Assembly (NCBI RefSeq): GCF_900115055.1
Contig: NZ_FOVD01000001.1
Span: 1 to 64,000 of the forward strand
DNA: 64,000 bases
Reading direction: 5' to 3'
DNA from: Chryseobacterium oleae
Lineage (GTDB): Bacteria; Bacteroidota; Bacteroidia; Flavobacteriales; Weeksellaceae
A program made the position numbers and the translations under genes. This document shows, piece by piece, positions 1-8,371 of the stretch; the first letter of the stretch is position 1; each line of letters opens with the position of its first letter. Under the pieces are notes generated by a model. The model had not been told where the DNA came from, did no database searches, and saw only the letters and a program-made list of their open reading frames with translations.

Positions 1-135
1 TGCAAAGCTCTTTATGAAAGAATTCTGGAAAAAAAGAAATGTAAAAAAGTAGCATTAATTGCTGTATGCAATAAACTTTTAAGACAAGCTTTCGGGATTT
101 TAAAGAATAGAATACAATATCAACAAAATTATTAA
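1..135 (+). pseudogene. C-terminal end of an IS110-family transposase (cut by window edge)
   Basis: The reading frame open from base 1 encodes 44 residues beginning CKALYERILEKKK and ending RIQYQQNY before TAA at 133-135. The pattern C+xLYERxLxKxKxKKxALIAVxxKLL is typical of the extreme C-terminus of IS110-type transposases (Transposase_20 end), DEDD recombinases that move circular intermediates and are guided by a bridge RNA. Only the tail lies here, so it cannot be said whether the element is intact; it is marked partial for that reason. It reads toward the convergent copper oxidase gene. The right end of the element should lie in the non-coding stretch after it, but no terminal inverted repeat is visible. 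Confidence 0.75.
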
Positions 136-304
136 TAAAATATAAATATTTTAACTTTTAAAAGTTGGCAATTAACATAGAATGTCAAGGATAGCCGTTC
201 GTTCATCTACTTACTGCCTATCAATAGCTTATCCCAAACTCCGGGTAGATAGAATTTATTTGTGCCTTTCGTGTAAAGCATTTGTGTTATTTGTGTTTAA
301 AACT
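136..304. other. Non-coding DNA after the transposase, probable IS right end
   Basis: No gene is seen. The first part is very AT-rich and the rest contains short words repeated as in other intergenic DNA of this window (for example ATTTGTGTT repeated near 280-298). The insertion-sequence boundary must fall here or just before, but IS110 elements lack clear terminal repeats and none can be marked. Confidence 0.4.
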
Positions 305-333
305 AAAAAAGGCTGCCTTTATCAGACAGCCTT
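305..333 (-). terminator. Intrinsic terminator of the copper oxidase gene
   Basis: Arms AAGGCTG (309-315) and CAGCCTT (327-333) pair. Read on the minus strand the stem is followed by a run of six T. It lies 5 bases beyond the stop of the multicopper oxidase gene. Confidence 0.75.
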
Positions 334-337
334 CTCT

Positions 338-3097
338 TTAGTAGGTTAACGTAAGTCCGGCTCCCCAGCCCATTTCATTATCATAATTTCCGGATACGGA
401 TACCCATTTCTGTAGAATATATCTCAGTCCTGTTGAAAATTCTCCATCCGAATTCAGACTGAAGTTTCCTCTGACTCTTCTGGAAATCGGAATATCTTCT
501 CTGCTCAATTCCAGCAACACTTTTCCGTTCTGATCCACACTGGCATCGGCAGTGACCAGCATCGGTAAAAGGTACTGTACACCGACCATGAAGGCATACT
601 GATTTTTTGAAGCCTTCTCCTGCCCGAACCAGGTCTTTTTGCCCCGGAATTTCATTCCCATATCTTCCGCCATCTGCCGTTCCATAATCTCATGGTTTTT
701 CTGAATTCTAAAACCGGCGTAAGGAAGTGCCCACTGGAATTTCCCTAAGAATCTTCCAACTTTTACATTTCCTTCAAAATGATCAAAATCCCAGTTAGAA
801 TGAAACTGATTCAAATTCGCCCATCTTGGTCCGAACATCGTCATACTTTCCGCATGTATTTTATTGCTTGCGATATCCAGCATTCCCATGGAGCTGATCA
901 TTTTATTATCCTTCAGGAAGTTTTTCCAGGCCAGTTTTCTGTTTGGCAGCTGTGGATTCGGTTTAGAATTTTCATAGCTGAATATTCTTCCCATTCCTGC
1001 CATCATATGGTATAAAATATGACAGTGGAAAAACCAGTCGCCATCCTGGTTAGCGGCAAATTCGATAGTATTCGTTTCCATCGGCATAATATCGACTACG
1101 TTTTTCAGCGGGGAATATTCTCCCTTTGAATTGATCAGTCTGAAATCATGGCCGTGAAGATGCATTGGGTGGCGCATCATTGAATTATTGTACATCGTAA
1201 TTCTCAGGATCTCCCCTTTTTTCACCAAAATCTTATCTGTTTCTGTAACTGTTTTGTTATCCAGCGTCCACAGGTATTGATTCATATTTCCTTCCAGCGT
1301 AAATTTCATCTCTCTTACGTTTTCGTCCGGAAGAATCGTCTTTTCAGGAGATTTTAAAATATTATAGGACAGCCTTTTGATCGTTTTCTCTTCCTTCATA
1401 TCCATGCCCGAATGATTTTCATGACCAGTGGCTAGTGCTCCCAAAGCCATCTTTGAATGATCTTCTTCTTTAGTTTTAATCCCCATCATTTCATTCATGT
1501 GTTTCATCGTCATTTTTCGCTGACTTTCCGGAAGCTCAGGATACATCACTTCGTTCATATCCATCATCTGGTTACCCATCGTCATATTCATTGGCTTCAT
1601 ATTACCGCTCATTTCCATCATGCCATTCATCATTTTCATTCCTTCAAACAGCAATAGTCTCGGTAAATTCGGAGCCTCCACTTTTTCACCGGATCCGAGC
1701 CAAAGAGAAGCGTGTCCTACCCTGTCCTCTGATGTGGAACGGAATTCAAAACTTTTGTTCTCAGGAATCGTAACTTCAATATCATAGGTCTCGGAAACCC
1801 CGACAATCAGGCGGTCTACTTCCACCGGAACCACATCATTTCCGTCATTTCCTATCACTTTTATTTTTCCGCCTCCGTAATTCAGCCAGAAATAGGTGGA
1901 TGAACCTCCGTTGGCAACTCTTAGTCTTACCTTATCCCCGGCTTTCAGATTAGAATACTCAGTGCTTGGAAGTCCGTTGATCAGGAATTTATCGTAATAA
2001 ACGTCACTTACATCCATGGCTTCCATTCTTTTCCATTCATTCAGGGCTTTTGTCCCGAAATTCCCGGATTTAATAGCTTCCCAATAACTCTGTACCGCAT
2101 TCTTCTTAATGGCATACCAATCCGTGTTGGCCATGTGAAGCCTTCTTGCAATCTGCATCGGATCTTCATCACTCCAGTCTCCAAGTAATACCGGAATTTC
2201 TTTTGTGTAAGATACTTTAGGCTCGCCTTCTCTTTTATTGAATACCAGGATTCCATTCATCCCGATCTGTTCCTGTAATGCTTCATGTGAGTGATACCAA
2301 TACGTTCCGTTTTGAGATACTTTAAACTTATATAAATGCGTCTCACCGGGTGTTACAGGCTTTGTGGTAAGATAAGGAACACCATCCTGTTCGTTGGGAA
2401 GAATTACACCGTGCCAGTGAAGCCCTGTATTTTCTTTCAGCATATTGTGAAGATAGATTTCTGCGGTATCTCCTTCTGTAAAATATAAGGTCGGAGCCTG
2501 CAGTTTTCCGTTAATGGCAATCGCTCTTCGGTTTTTCCCGGTGAAATTGACAATCGTATCTTTTACATACAGATCATATCTCACCGTCTTTCCGCCAAAC
2601 GTCACTTTCCCGTTTTCCGAATTTCTTTTGAATAAAGAGGATTCCGTTTTCGGCTCTTCTGTAGCAACCTGTTGATGCTTTTCTTTTTCTACCAACTCCA
2701 TTCCGCATTTCGGGCATTTCCCGGGCTTGTCTGAAGTGACTTCAGGATCCATGGGACAGTTGTAGATAGACTGAGGTTGAGATTTAGGCTGAGAATCAGA
2801 TTTTACCAAGGTTTTAACTTTTGGGATTGTATTACCCTTTACCTTAGCCTTTTTCTCGACCTGAACTTTATTTTTAGTTTCTGTTGGCTTTTGTATTGCT
2901 TTCTGTACCGGTTGCGTGGTAACTTTTGGTTTTACAACAACGGTTTTCTTTACCAGCGTCATATGGCATTTCGGGCAGTCTCCAGGTTTTGAAGATACCA
3001 CTTCGGCATGCATCGGGCAGGTATAATAGGTTTTCGTTGTTTGTGCGAATGTAAAAACAGAGAACAAAAGCATCAGAAACAAGATGAATTTTTTCAT
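338..3097 (-). CDS. Multicopper oxidase with two heavy-metal-binding domains and a CopB-like C-terminus
   Basis: Exported copper-detoxifying oxidase of 919 residues. After a signal peptide (about 1-19) come two heavy-metal-binding domains, each CPM-x-PxH/D...CPKCxM, near residues 24-50 and 111-138. A cupredoxin oxidase follows: copper ligands HWH (227-229), HSH (269-271), HPMHLHGH (643-650) and HCHILYHMMAGM (691-702). Between the second and third cupredoxin parts lies a Met/His-rich stretch (about 487-567), as in CopA/PcoA. The last 190 residues resemble the outer-membrane CopB/PcoB barrel. The start at 3097 is preferred over an in-frame ATG at 3127 because the signal peptide MKKFILFLMLLF begins there. 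It is the last gene of the copper cluster. The exact electron donor and substrate (Cu(I) oxidation is likely) are inferred. Confidence 0.9.
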   Translation of the reverse strand: MKKFILFLMLLFSVFTFAQTTKTYYTCPMHAEVVSSKPGDCPKCHMTLVKKTVVVKPKVTTQPVQKAIQKPTETKNKVQVEKKAKVKGNTIPKVKTLVKSDSQPKSQPQSIYNCPMDPEVTSDKPGKCPKCGMELVEKEKHQQVATEEPKTESSLFKRNSENGKVTFGGKTVRYDLYVKDTIVNFTGKNRRAIAINGKLQAPTLYFTEGDTAEIYLHNMLKENTGLHWHGVILPNEQDGVPYLTTKPVTPGETHLYKFKVSQNGTYWYHSHEALQEQIGMNGILVFNKREGEPKVSYTKEIPVLLGDWSDEDPMQIARRLHMANTDWYAIKKNAVQSYWEAIKSGNFGTKALNEWKRMEAMDVSDVYYDKFLINGLPSTEYSNLKAGDKVRLRVANGGSSTYFWLNYGGGKIKVIGNDGNDVVPVEVDRLIVGVSETYDIEVTIPENKSFEFRSTSEDRVGHASLWLGSGEKVEAPNLPRLLLFEGMKMMNGMMEMSGNMKPMNMTMGNQMMDMNEVMYPELPESQRKMTMKHMNEMMGIKTKEEDHSKMALGALATGHENHSGMDMKEEKTIKRLSYNILKSPEKTILPDENVREMKFTLEGNMNQYLWTLDNKTVTETDKILVKKGEILRITMYNNSMMRHPMHLHGHDFRLINSKGEYSPLKNVVDIMPMETNTIEFAANQDGDWFFHCHILYHMMAGMGRIFSYENSKPNPQLPNRKLAWKNFLKDNKMISSMGMLDIASNKIHAESMTMFGPRWANLNQFHSNWDFDHFEGNVKVGRFLGKFQWALPYAGFRIQKNHEIMERQMAEDMGMKFRGKKTWFGQEKASKNQYAFMVGVQYLLPMLVTADASVDQNGKVLLELSREDIPISRRVRGNFSLNSDGEFSTGLRYILQKWVSVSGNYDNEMGWGAGLTLTY

Positions 3098-3186
3098 ACT
3101 ATTCCGAACTTTTTTAAAGCTGCACAACTTAAAGTCAATGACAAGTTAAGCTATGCAACTTATTGTTTTAAAATTAATTACAATAA

Positions 3187-3660
3187 TTATTTTATTTCTG
3201 ACTTTACACTTCCACAAGTAAGCATGGATTTTCCGTAGTAAGGATTAGCGATCTGTTTTTCATCGCTTAACCAGTTTGAATCAGCCATTGGGCAATGCTG
3301 TACATACACCGGTTTTTCAGATAATTTGAACTCCTTGGTCAAAGCGATCATATTTTCAGAAAGGTTGGAAAAAGTTTCTCTTTGAGCCGAAATATTTCTG
3401 GCATCGGAGATAACAGTGGCGTCTTTTCTCAGAATATTAAGATTACCTTCTGACACCAGTTTATAATCAACAGTTGAAGCTGTTTTAATGAATTCTGCGG
3501 CAGCTTTTGAGGTTTTATCGGCATCATCTGAAGCTAAGGCTGATTTGATAGCGATATAGTTCTGATACAATTTTGAAACCTGAGCGTCTTTTTTAGACTG
3601 TGCAGAAAGTGAAACGATTGAGAATAAAGAGAATGCTGCTGTAATGATATATTTTTTCAT
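3187..3660 (-). CDS. DUF3347 domain protein, exported, copper-linked
   Basis: A 157-residue protein with a clear signal peptide (MKKYIITAAFSLFSIVSLSAQ). The body matches the DUF3347 pattern: an N-terminal helix pair starting LYQNYIAIKSAL, then a metal-ligand rich C-terminus with HCPMA (about 126-130) and YYGKSMLTCG (about 143-152). In Bacteroidota this domain is found alone or fused to copper efflux proteins such as CusB-like adaptors, so a periplasmic copper-binding role is likely. It lies 89 bases upstream of the multicopper oxidase on the same strand and 116 bases downstream of the HYC_CC_PP-type gene, which fits a copper operon. Confidence 0.85.
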   Translation of the reverse strand: MKKYIITAAFSLFSIVSLSAQSKKDAQVSKLYQNYIAIKSALASDDADKTSKAAAEFIKTASTVDYKLVSEGNLNILRKDATVISDARNISAQRETFSNLSENMIALTKEFKLSEKPVYVQHCPMADSNWLSDEKQIANPYYGKSMLTCGSVKSEIK

Positions 3661-3776
3661 TGTTTTAAATTTTAGAATTAATTTTTTAGTAAAGAATAAC
3701 TGAAACGCATGATACGTTGAGCCGTGTTGTCTACGAAGGAGTGCTCATCTGAACAATACCAGACAACAGACGGATC

Positions 3777-4157
3777 TTAAATTCTAAAATGACAATGATT
3801 GAGATAGATGGGAACCGGTTTGTATTCGGGTGGCCCATTGATTCTTATCTGAGTAAATTTTGTAGCGGAAAAAGATTTGTCGGCAAGGAAAAAATGCTGT
3901 TGTGTAAGTGTTGGAGCGATCTGGCTTAAAAAATCGATCATCAGCAGATCAGATTTCTGAGAATCATCTACTTTTACCACTTTAACCTCCGTCTTACAAC
4001 ATCCTTTTTTTTCTTTGACCCCGCACTTGCCACAGATATCCGTGGTTTTCTGGCTTACGGAAACAAATTCCTCCATACAGAAATGGACGCTGAATGCGGC
4101 TCCGGAAGAAAATCCGAAGTAGAAAACAGAGAAAAATATGGCGAGAATCTTTTTCAT
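3777..4157 (-). CDS. HYC_CC_PP-type small exported protein, copper cluster
   Basis: A 126-residue protein with an N-terminal hydrophobic signal (MKKILAIFFSVFYFGFS). It shows the hallmarks of the Bacteroidota HYC_CC_PP family: HFCMEE near residue 25, CGKCG and KGCC in the middle, and INGPPEYKPVPIYLNHCH near the C-terminus. The cysteines and histidines suggest metal binding, and family members usually sit beside copper resistance genes, as here. The function of the family is unknown. A TAnnTTTG box lies only about 9 bases before the ATG, so the message is probably leaderless or nearly so, and this gene is likely first in the copper operon. Confidence 0.75.
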   Translation of the reverse strand: MKKILAIFFSVFYFGFSSGAAFSVHFCMEEFVSVSQKTTDICGKCGVKEKKGCCKTEVKVVKVDDSQKSDLLMIDFLSQIAPTLTQQHFFLADKSFSATKFTQIRINGPPEYKPVPIYLNHCHFRI

Positions 4158-4165
4158 TGGTAAGA

Positions 4166-4173
4166 CAAAGGTA
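4166..4173 (-). promoter_or_regulatory. -7 box upstream of the copper cluster
   Basis: Minus strand reads TACCTTTG, an exact match to the Bacteroidota -7 element TAnnTTTG, 9 bases before the start of the HYC_CC_PP-type gene. No convincing TTG -33 element is seen. No copper-regulator operator could be recognised. Confidence 0.5.
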
Positions 4174-4236
4174 AAAATATCCCTGAAACTGCTGTTATAA
4201 AATTGTGTATACTTGTTATAAAATTCTGCCCAACGA

Positions 4237-4265
4237 AAAAGCTCCTGAAATATCCAGGAGCTTTT
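4237..4265 (-). terminator. Intrinsic terminator, probably bidirectional
   Basis: Perfect 11-bp arms AAAAGCTCCTG (4237-4247) and CAGGAGCTTTT (4255-4265) with a 7-nt loop. It lies 87 bases beyond the stop of the TonB-dependent receptor on the minus strand. Confidence 0.75.
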
Positions 4266-4314
4266 CTTTATTTTTTATTTTTAGTTTGAGCAGTTTTCAA
4301 AGCTATAGGAAATC

Positions 4315-4349
4315 CCTACTAACTTCTAATGTCTGGCTTCTAACTTCTA
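4315..4349. repeat. Degenerate heptamer array
   Basis: TCTA/TCTG occurs at 4325, 4332, 4339 and 4346, exactly 7 bases apart, with an ACTA at 4318 in phase. It abuts the stop codon of the TonB-dependent receptor. It belongs to the class of period-7/8 arrays seen elsewhere in this window. Confidence 0.6.
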
Positions 4350-4351
4350 TT

Positions 4352-6556
4352 TTACAATTTGAATTCCAGCTTCACATTGAAGAAACGCCCCGTAAGACGT
4401 ACAGGCACAGCATACATCGAACTTGAGTTGTAATCTGTGATCCATTGGTTAGCCACTGTATTGTTGATGTTAAATGCATTGAAAACCTGAACTCCCAAAG
4501 TAAGCTCGTCGAAGTTACCCCAGAACCCGGAACGGTTTTTCTTGTTTTTGGAATCTATAAATACCTTTGAAAGACCTAAATCTACCCTTTTATAAGAAGG
4601 AAGTGTTCTCTGATACTGATAAGGATCCGTGAAAACAGGTGCTCCGTTCGGAAGTCCCATGGCGTATACCAAGGTAAGGTTCACACGCATAGACGGGAAT
4701 TTTGGCATATAATCCTGATAGAACATCGCAAATCTGAATCTCTGATCCGTAGGTCTTGGGATATCTCCTTTCCCATCGATATTTTCAAACACTCTTGCAT
4801 AACTCGCAGACAACCAGGAATCTACTCCAGGAACAAATTCCCCGAACAATCGGGTATCAATTCCATACGCGTAACCAGATGCATTATTTTTACCGGAATA
4901 ACGGATTCTCACATTATCCATATAATAAGGAATCAGATCGTCCATTTTCTTGTAATAAGCTTCTGTAGTCAGCTTAAACGGTCTGTCGTACATATAAAAC
5001 TCGTAGTCGTTGGCAAGAATAACCTGCATAGAACGCTGAGATTTTATATTTGTATTAAAGTTTCCATCCAGATCCTTGATTTCTTTATAGAAAGGTGCCT
5101 GGTAATAAACCCCTCCCGAAAGTTTAAAGAGCATATCCGTATCCCAGTCAGGTTTGATCGCAAACTGAACTCTTGGGGAAAAAATGGTTTCTTTATTAAA
5201 GCTCCAGTTGGAAACTCTGGCTCCGGCATTCACAAATACCTTGCTTGCTCCCCAGTAAAACTTCTGAGAATACTGGGCATATGCAGAAAGCCTTGTAGGT
5301 TCAATCTGATTGACTCCTGCAATATGATAAAACAGCTTCAAATCTCCTGAATCTCCGGTTCTCGGATCATCAATAGGACGTGGAATGCTGTAACCAGCAG
5401 CGTCTACCAATTTCCATTCGTTGGTATTATCATTCAGATTTTCTTTTTCATATTTAACCCCGACTTCTATATCCGTATTGACATTCGGAGAAAATTTTGC
5501 TCTGAACTGTGTTCCATACGTTTTTACGTACAGGTCGTTTCTTGCATGTTCTATTTGCCCACCTCCATCAAAAGACGGATTAGGCGATTGAGTTATAGGA
5601 TCAAAAGTCTGGATCTGATAATTTGAAGCGATAGAGTAATATTCTTTTTCTCTGTTCTGATAAGCAAAACTGTCCAATGTAAATTTCCATTGATCAGAAG
5701 GCTTATAGTTCATGGAGATAGTTCCCATCATGTTTTTATACATATCCTGCTCCTGGCCACCATACCCAATATTTACGGTAATAGGTTGCTGCAAGCTACC
5801 GAAAGTCACTTCCTTCGCTTTAGGAATCATCTCATAGTCGTTCTTGGAATAATATCCGATGAATGACATGGAGAATTTATCACTGAAATGGTAGTTGATG
5901 TATGACTGGAAATCCCAATAGGTCGGGTTAAAATCCGTATCCTCATTCAGGGTATTCAGAACAAGATTGGTATTTCTGTATCTTCCTGAAAACAAAGCGG
6001 TCAGTTTTTTATTTTTTGAAGCCAGACCTGCTGTTAATCTTCCCCCGATTAAACTTGCTTCCCCGGAAAGTTCAAATTTTTCCGGTTCACGGTAGTAAAT
6101 ATTCAGAGCTGAAGACATTTTGTCGCCATACTTGGGTTCAAAACCTCCGGCTGAAAAATTGACAGTAGAAACCATATCAGGATTGATAATACTCATCCCT
6201 TCCTGCTGTGAATTTCGGATCAGAAAAGGTCTGTAGATCTCAATATCATTGATGTAGATAAGGTTTTCGTCATAGTTTCCACCACGCACCATATATTGGG
6301 AAGACAGCTCGGTGTTGGAGTTTACAGAAGGTAGTGTTTTAATAATTCCTTCTATTCCGCCACTTATAGAGGCTACATTTTTAGCATCTTTTGCTGAAAT
6401 CTTGACATTGGTGATGTCGCTCGTTCTTCCGACTACTTTTTTCTGGAAAACGACTTCCTCAATATCGGTTACTTTATTTGCTGTATCTCTTTTTCTATTT
6501 TGAGAGAAAATAAGCATAGGAACCACAAGGCTCAACGGTAAAACTAGTTTTTTCAA
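4352..6556 (-). CDS. TonB-dependent outer membrane receptor
   Basis: A 734-residue outer membrane receptor. Signal peptide MKKLVLPLSLVVPMLIFSQ is followed at once by a TonB-box-like stretch (DIEEVVFQKK) and a plug domain with VRGGNYDENLIYINDIEIYRP near residues 88-108; the usual N-terminal carboxypeptidase-like domain of Bacteroidota receptors is missing. The rest is a 22-strand-type barrel ending in an aromatic-poor VKLEFKL. The substrate cannot be told. It follows kdsA by 44 bases on the same strand, so the two may be cotranscribed, which suggests constitutive rather than substrate-induced expression. No SusD-like partner is present. Confidence 0.9.
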   Translation of the reverse strand: MKKLVLPLSLVVPMLIFSQNRKRDTANKVTDIEEVVFQKKVVGRTSDITNVKISAKDAKNVASISGGIEGIIKTLPSVNSNTELSSQYMVRGGNYDENLIYINDIEIYRPFLIRNSQQEGMSIINPDMVSTVNFSAGGFEPKYGDKMSSALNIYYREPEKFELSGEASLIGGRLTAGLASKNKKLTALFSGRYRNTNLVLNTLNEDTDFNPTYWDFQSYINYHFSDKFSMSFIGYYSKNDYEMIPKAKEVTFGSLQQPITVNIGYGGQEQDMYKNMMGTISMNYKPSDQWKFTLDSFAYQNREKEYYSIASNYQIQTFDPITQSPNPSFDGGGQIEHARNDLYVKTYGTQFRAKFSPNVNTDIEVGVKYEKENLNDNTNEWKLVDAAGYSIPRPIDDPRTGDSGDLKLFYHIAGVNQIEPTRLSAYAQYSQKFYWGASKVFVNAGARVSNWSFNKETIFSPRVQFAIKPDWDTDMLFKLSGGVYYQAPFYKEIKDLDGNFNTNIKSQRSMQVILANDYEFYMYDRPFKLTTEAYYKKMDDLIPYYMDNVRIRYSGKNNASGYAYGIDTRLFGEFVPGVDSWLSASYARVFENIDGKGDIPRPTDQRFRFAMFYQDYMPKFPSMRVNLTLVYAMGLPNGAPVFTDPYQYQRTLPSYKRVDLGLSKVFIDSKNKKNRSGFWGNFDELTLGVQVFNAFNINNTVANQWITDYNSSSMYAVPVRLTGRFFNVKLEFKL

Positions 6557-6600
6557 AAGAAATGTTTTAAGAATTTCTAAAAATAGGGATTTTTTAACAA

Positions 6601-7410
6601 TTACAAAATCGATTCTCTGATTCTTGTTAATTTTTGTAACAAATCTTCCAATAAATCTAATCTTAACATGTTGGCTCCGTCTGACAAAGCGGTTTCCGGT
6701 GTTGGGTGCGTTTCGATGAAAAGTCCATCTGCTCCTACCGCAATTCCTGCTTTGGCCACTGTTTCTATAAGGTCCGGTCTTCCACCAGTAACCCCGGAGC
6801 TCTGGTTAGGCTGCTGTAATGAATGGGTAACATCCAAAATCACCGGCGCATATGCTCTCATCGTAGGAATACCTCTGTAATCTACGATCAGGTCTGTATA
6901 TCCAAAAGAATTTCCTCTTTCAATGATAGCTACCTTCTGGTTGTTGGAATCTGTAATTTTCTGAACCGCAAATTTCATCGATTCCGGAGAAAGGAACTGT
7001 CCTTTTTTCAACGTTACACATTTTCCTGTTTCAGCTGCAGCCACCAAAAGATCGGTCTGGCGCACTAAAAATGCAGGAATCTGTAATACATCAACATATT
7101 GTGCAGCCAGTGCCGCGTGCTCATTTTCGTGAATATCCGTTGTGGTAGGAATATTAAAAGTCTCGCCCACTTTTCTCAGGATCTCAAGAGATTTCTCCTC
7201 ACCAATTGATGTAAAAGAATCTACACGGCTTCTGTTCGCCTTTTTAAAGCTCCCTTTGAATATATAAGGAATATTATATTTATCTGTGATCTGAATTACT
7301 TTTTCTGCAATTCTTAACGCCATGTCTTCACCTTCAATGATGCATGGACCGGCAATAAGGAAAAAGTTCTTTGAATCTTTGTGTTGGATATTATCTAAGT
7401 ACTGAATCAT
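6601..7410 (-). CDS. kdsA: 3-deoxy-8-phosphooctulonate synthase (KDO-8-phosphate synthase)
   Basis: A 269-residue cytoplasmic enzyme that condenses phosphoenolpyruvate with arabinose 5-phosphate to give KDO 8-phosphate for the lipopolysaccharide inner core. Visible family marks are LIAGPCIIEGEDMAL near residue 20, KGSFKKANRSR near 52-62, TDIHE near 95, KKGQFLSPE near 138-146, and the C-terminal GADGLFIETHPTP. Length is typical. It is upstream of the TonB-dependent receptor; kdsB, which acts later in the same pathway, is at 29938-30660. The start MIQYLDNIQHKDSKNFF is the only sensible one. Confidence 0.95.
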   Translation of the reverse strand: MIQYLDNIQHKDSKNFFLIAGPCIIEGEDMALRIAEKVIQITDKYNIPYIFKGSFKKANRSRVDSFTSIGEEKSLEILRKVGETFNIPTTTDIHENEHAALAAQYVDVLQIPAFLVRQTDLLVAAAETGKCVTLKKGQFLSPESMKFAVQKITDSNNQKVAIIERGNSFGYTDLIVDYRGIPTMRAYAPVILDVTHSLQQPNQSSGVTGGRPDLIETVAKAGIAVGADGLFIETHPTPETALSDGANMLRLDLLEDLLQKLTRIRESIL

Positions 7411-7497
7411 TTTTATTTGAATTAAAAAGTTCAGTAAAAATACTTATAAAGTTTCAGAATCGGAAATTATTTGAGGGGTTTGATTGGAGGAAGGGTT

Positions 7498-7574
7498 TTA
7501 GGGATTAGGGATTAGGGATTAGGGATTAGGGATTAGGGATTAGGGATTAGGGATTAGGGATTAGGGATTAGGGA
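7498..7574. repeat. Telomere-like tandem array (TTAGGGA)11
   Basis: Eleven perfect head-to-tail copies of the heptamer TTAGGGA. It sits in the 332-base gap between kdsA and the DUF1697 gene; nothing else was recognised in that gap. The G-runs every 7 bases on the plus strand could form G-quadruplexes. A few broken copies (TTAGGGATTAGG, GGTTAGGGA) occur about 700 bases away at 8276-8304. Confidence 0.97.
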
Positions 7575-7742
7575 AGATAAAAAGTATTCTTTAAAATATT
7601 CAATAAAAAATATACGCAATCATCTGTGCCCATCCTTGAAATCAGTGGTTAAAATTATAATCTCATGAAGATCTTACAGATTATGTAGATTTTAATATCC
7701 GTTTTTAAAAAAATTATTCTGATACTTGAACTTAAACGTTGA

Positions 7743-8270
7743 TCAATTCATTTTCTTTAAAATCTTCTCAAAAGTATTGATATTCCTGCTCGTGAACTGG
7801 TCTTTAAGACTTTTCTTGCCTAAGACTTTTCCAAAAGAAGAATCCAGCGTATTTCCCTTCGGAACCTGCCAGTAAAATAGGTCATTAACGATATCAGCCT
7901 TTTCATTTTCAGTTTTGGAAGCAGCTTCAAACGCTCCCATCAAAACACTTTCCACCCCGGGATTTCCTACAAATCCGTAGATATGCAGATCATCATTTTT
8001 TTCAAAAGGAATACTGTTCCAGAATATTTCCGTTTCTTCCTGAGACTTGATAAATAAAAAAGCTTCATAAGAAAAATGATTCGACATCGCTTTTTCTAGA
8101 ATTTCCTTTAAATCTTCAGCTTTTTTATCAGAAGAGAACACAATATTTCCGGAAGCCAATACCGAACCTACATCCAGCATTCCGGCCTCTTTAAAGACCT
8201 GGCAGACATCAGCCATTTTCATATTGGTTCCTTTTACATTCACGCCGCGGAGAAAAGCACAGTATTTCAT
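7743..8270 (-). CDS. DUF1697 domain protein
   Basis: A 175-residue cytoplasmic protein of the DUF1697 family, recognisable by the N-terminal YCAFLRGVNVKGTNMKMADVC pattern, the ASGNIVFSS segment near residue 40-48, and the C-terminal SSFGKVLGKKS...TSRNINTFEKIL, where TSRNxxT is the conserved family end. No biochemical function is established for the family. It has its own flanking gaps that contain only short repeats, so it is probably a single-gene unit. Length is normal for the family. Confidence 0.9.
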   Translation of the reverse strand: MKYCAFLRGVNVKGTNMKMADVCQVFKEAGMLDVGSVLASGNIVFSSDKKAEDLKEILEKAMSNHFSYEAFLFIKSQEETEIFWNSIPFEKNDDLHIYGFVGNPGVESVLMGAFEAASKTENEKADIVNDLFYWQVPKGNTLDSSFGKVLGKKSLKDQFTSRNINTFEKILKKMN

Positions 8271-8338
8271 TTTTTTTAGGGATTAGGTGAAAGGGGTTAG
8301 GGAATTTGAGAGTGATCTGATCTCAATCTCTTAATTTT

Positions 8339-8371
8339 TAAATCTTTTAATCTTTTAATCTTTTAATCAAT
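8339..8371. repeat. Octamer array TTTTAATC overlapping a stop codon
   Basis: Perfect TTTTAATC units at 8345, 8353 and 8361, with partial units on both sides. The stop codon of the next minus-strand gene (8363-8365) lies inside the array. The same unit in the other orientation, GATTAAAA, is repeated at 22710-22747. Confidence 0.8.

Noticed and set aside
3098..3127. Extended N-terminus of the multicopper oxidase (MCSFKKVRNS)
   Set aside because: It would place ten polar residues before a normal signal peptide; the ATG at 3097 fits better.
7498..7574. Possible CRISPR array
   Set aside because: The 7-base units are contiguous; there are no spacers and no cas genes.
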